This document shows, piece by piece, positions 7,305 to 8,590 of a stretch of 8,590 nucleotides of DNA; the first letter of the stretch is position 1; each line of letters begins with the position of its first letter. The stretch is from the NCBI GenBank assembly GCA_030614245.1, contig JAUWKK010000098.1:1-8590 (forward strand), in the 5' to 3' direction. The stretch is from Planctomycetota bacterium (GTDB lineage Bacteria > Planctomycetota > PUPC01 > JABMSA01 > JAUWKK01). Both the position numbers and the translations under genes were made by a program. The notes beneath the pieces were generated by a model. The model made no database searches and was not told the DNA's origin. It saw nothing but the letters and a program-made list of their open reading frames with translations.

Positions 7305-7333
7305 ATTATAGGCGCTCCGGCCAACTCGGTCAA
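7305..7333 (-). promoter_or_regulatory. Near-consensus sigma-70 promoter of the MazF unit
   Basis: On the minus strand TTGACC (7328-7333) and a perfect TATAAT (7305-7310) are separated by exactly 17 bases. Transcription should begin near 7298 and run through a leader of about 50 bases to ATG 7247. Housekeeping-type sigma factor recognition is inferred. It lies inside the 3' part of the decayed hicA reading frame, so the three-gene unit can be expressed without the hicB gene. Confidence 0.8.
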
Positions 7334-7449
7334 GGGCGTTTTCTGCTCGATAACGTCAAGTAAAATGTGCAATAGATGAATCGGGCCGCCCCACCTCGAG
7401 GATGCGGCTGGGCATACTGCCGGCAGATCGTGCAGGTCTCGTGGCAGCT

Positions 7450-7659
7450 TCACGGGGCGATCACCTCATCACGGACCTGATGCAGCCGAATGACCTTTGG
7501 CCGCGTCGATTCGTCAGGAAAATGGCACCGTACCGCGTCGCGAACCATCTCGCGCAGCGCGTCCATGTCATCGGCCTGAGTAAAGATCGACTCGCCCAGG
7601 GCCCGAGCAGTGTAGCCGCCTTCGGGGTCCTCTTCAACGAGAAACACGATCTCGGTCAT
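7450..7659 (-). CDS. hicB: HicB-like antitoxin
   Basis: A 69-residue protein with the compact HicB-like fold pattern: strand MTEIVFLVEEDPEGGYTARA, strand with SIFTQADDMDAL, then the helix REMVRDAVRCHF and a short tail ending DEVIAP. Short HicB proteins of this type lack the C-terminal DNA-binding domain and neutralise a HicA mRNA interferase encoded next to them. Start ATG 7659 has a near-perfect ribosome site AAGGAG (7666-7671) six bases ahead. The expected hicA position directly downstream, with the usual GTGA overlap, holds only a degenerate frame, so this antitoxin is probably an orphan. It lies 65 bases after the stop of the GIY-YIG-like gene; no convincing promoter was seen between them. 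Confidence 0.85.
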   Translation of the reverse strand: MTEIVFLVEEDPEGGYTARALGESIFTQADDMDALREMVRDAVRCHFPDESTRPKVIRLHQVRDEVIAP

Positions 7660-7724
7660 GGTTTGCTCCTTGCCGTGGCCAGCGGCACGTAGGCCAGGTT
7701 GTCGGATTGCAAGATGCTAAGCGG

Positions 7725-8150
7725 CTATCCGCGTCTCCGGTTTAATGGCGGCAACTCGCCAAATAGCATAGCGTATTTGTCGAACCAGCACAATTCCTGC
7801 TCCTTGGCTTCCTTTTTCGTGGCGCATTCCACCCACCTTACTTGCAGGCTTTGCAGGCAGAACCCGTGTTGGTGGTACCCCAAACAGTGATACCTCTGCC
7901 CCTCCGCGTGCGCGGCTGCGCCGCCTCCCGCTGCTCCATAGAATATCGTCAAGCGACCCTTGAGCCCCTCGGAGCTTGCCGTCATGCCAAAACACAAGAC
8001 TCCCGTCTTGTCGACATCAAAGGCTCTGCGGATGCTCTTTGGGCGCCCTCTTGGCGCACAACGGATCACATATGCCCCGCGTTTTTCAGGGAGCTGATCA
8101 TTGTCGATGGCATCTTTTAATCCGATCCAGTCATCGCCGTCCCAGCTCAT
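7725..8150 (-). CDS. Stand-alone GIY-YIG-like nuclease-fold protein
   Basis: A 141-residue protein with the ordered landmarks of a GIY-YIG domain. GAY is at 25-27 (in KRGAYVIR) and CFG at 53-55 in the YIG position (TGVLCFGMT). R66 is in the first helix (GLKGRLTIF), a His-rich middle (H81, H88, H93, H95) follows, then a late helix with E119 (KEAKEQEL) and the closing FGELPPLN with N137. GIY-YIG domains cut DNA using the two tyrosines, the arginine, the glutamate and the asparagine. Here the second tyrosine is replaced by cysteine, so activity is uncertain. There is no extra DNA-binding domain. The start is ATG 8150, seven bases after GGAGG (8158-8162); ATG 8156 would sit almost on that site. 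It lies 46 bases after the ComM-like gene on the same strand. The fold assignment is from pattern only; biological role unknown. Confidence 0.72.
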   Translation of the reverse strand: MSWDGDDWIGLKDAIDNDQLPEKRGAYVIRCAPRGRPKSIRRAFDVDKTGVLCFGMTASSEGLKGRLTIFYGAAGGGAAAHAEGQRYHCLGYHQHGFCLQSLQVRWVECATKKEAKEQELCWFDKYAMLFGELPPLNRRRG

Positions 8151-8196
8151 GATCATTCCTCCAAGATCAGTAAAAGGACATTGTCCAAGAGTTCCC

Positions 8197-8590
8197 TCAC
8201 CTCCACAATTCCCGGTCGAGCGTTCGGTATTGCACCGCTTCGCTTATGTGATGCACTTGTATGGCTTCTGCCCCTTCGAGATCGGCTATGGTGCGCGCGA
8301 CCTTGAGTATGCGGCTGTGAGCTCGAGCGCTCAGGCCGAGGCTCTGCATCGCCTGGGCGAGTATCTGCTCGCACCCGGCATCGAGGGCGCAATGCTCTTT
8401 CATCTGCCGCTCTGACATTCTGGCATTCGTCGCGTGTGTTTGTCCGGCGAAGCGCTCGGCCTGCCTGCCGCGTGCGGCGCTTACCTGCTGCCTGATTTCG
8501 CTCGATGACGGGCCGGATTCGGGGCCGCGCAGGTCGCGATACGCCACCGGCGGCACGTCCACATGGATGTCGATGCGGTCGATCAGCGGC
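8197..8590 (-). CDS. comM: ComM/YifB-type Mg-chelatase-like AAA+ protein, C-terminal part
   Basis: The last 130 residues of a ComM/YifB family protein; the gene's 5' part lies beyond the right edge of the window. The visible part begins PLIDRIDIHVDVPPVAYRDL, the family's wording after the sensor region of the Mg-chelatase-like AAA+ ATPase. It continues with SSSEIRQQVSAARGRQAERF, a typical C-terminal helical domain, and ends with SARAHSRILKVARTIADLEG and HHISEAVQYRTLD, where the arginine of SARA fits the sensor-2 role. ComM is a hexameric helicase known from natural transformation, where it helps branch migration during DNA integration; wider roles are inferred for distant bacteria. The nucleotide-binding motifs are not in view, so activity cannot be judged. 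The stop TGA is at 8197-8199. Confidence 0.93.
   Translation of the reverse strand, partial: PLIDRIDIHVDVPPVAYRDLRGPESGPSSSEIRQQVSAARGRQAERFAGQTHATNARMSERQMKEHCALDAGCEQILAQAMQSLGLSARAHSRILKVARTIADLEGAEAIQVHHISEAVQYRTLDRELWR

Larger units (their letters stand above)
7214..7453 (-). pseudogene. Probable decayed hicA toxin gene downstream of hicB
   Basis: The frame opens GTG AAG CTG CCA (7453), overlapping the hicB stop by four bases (GTGA), and starts MKLPRDL, the usual opening of HicA mRNA interferases encoded after a short HicB. After about seven residues the resemblance stops: there is no GSH.R-type motif with the catalytic histidine and no clear double-stranded-RNA-binding fold. The stretch LLHILLDVIEQKTPL (27-41) faintly recalls the C-terminal helix of HicA, as if the middle had been deleted. 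The rest of the 79-codon frame runs through the promoter at 7305-7333 and into the next gene, so it is not natural coding sequence. Other frames give no better HicA match. The likely reading is a toxin gene lost by deletion and drift; a short unrelated open frame is the alternative. Confidence 0.4.

Noticed and set aside
8172..8186. GGAC-AAT-GTCC followed by TTTT after the ComM-like gene, minus strand
   Set aside because: A four-pair stem and four T are too little for a believable terminator; the next gene's ribosome site follows directly.
8153..8392. 79-residue minus-strand frame
   Set aside because: Arginine- and serine-rich shadow of the ComM-like gene in another frame.

Overview
The window looks like chromosomal DNA from a GC-rich, probably anaerobic or environmental bacterium. 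The condensin SMC has the N-terminal wording (ISANPQ.RR.IFEEAAGISK) that I associate from memory with Planctomycetota and related phyla. Upstream lies an AmmeMemoRadiSam-type radical SAM gene, common in anaerobes and environmental lineages. The phylum assignment is inference; all start sites were judged from ribosome-binding sites and overlaps.

Left part, plus strand (1-4783): an AmrS-like radical SAM protein (17-1012), a 146-base gap with a weak hairpin and T-run, then a full-length SMC ATPase (1159-4734) closed by a clear intrinsic terminator (4758-4783). Between smc and the next gene is a 69-base imperfect inverted repeat of the 'AACCACnGAT.AAC' type, with an 11-base direct repeat on either side. 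A DMT/EamA-type membrane permease (4934-5815) follows.

Right part, minus strand (5895-8590), converging on the permease gene. In transcription order: the C-terminal 130 residues of a ComM/YifB-type Mg-chelatase-like AAA+ protein (cut by the window edge); a stand-alone GIY-YIG-like protein of 141 residues; a HicB-like antitoxin (69 residues) followed by what looks like a decayed hicA; then, from a near-consensus sigma-70 promoter, a tight three-gene unit. That unit encodes an unrecognised 241-residue protein, an unrecognised 90-residue acidic-tailed protein in the antitoxin position, and a MazF/PemK endoribonuclease toxin. Its junctions are 1 base apart and a 4-base GTGA overlap, so the genes are probably translationally coupled.

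The best candidate for something undescribed is the three-gene MazF unit: a toxin with a non-standard antitoxin and a large conserved-looking lead protein. Next are the GIY-YIG-like protein, whose YIG motif has become CFG, and the hicB gene that has lost its toxin. Together 5895-8150 reads as an accessory toxin-antitoxin/nuclease island between housekeeping-type genes. No rRNA, tRNA, CRISPR array or intact transposon is visible.
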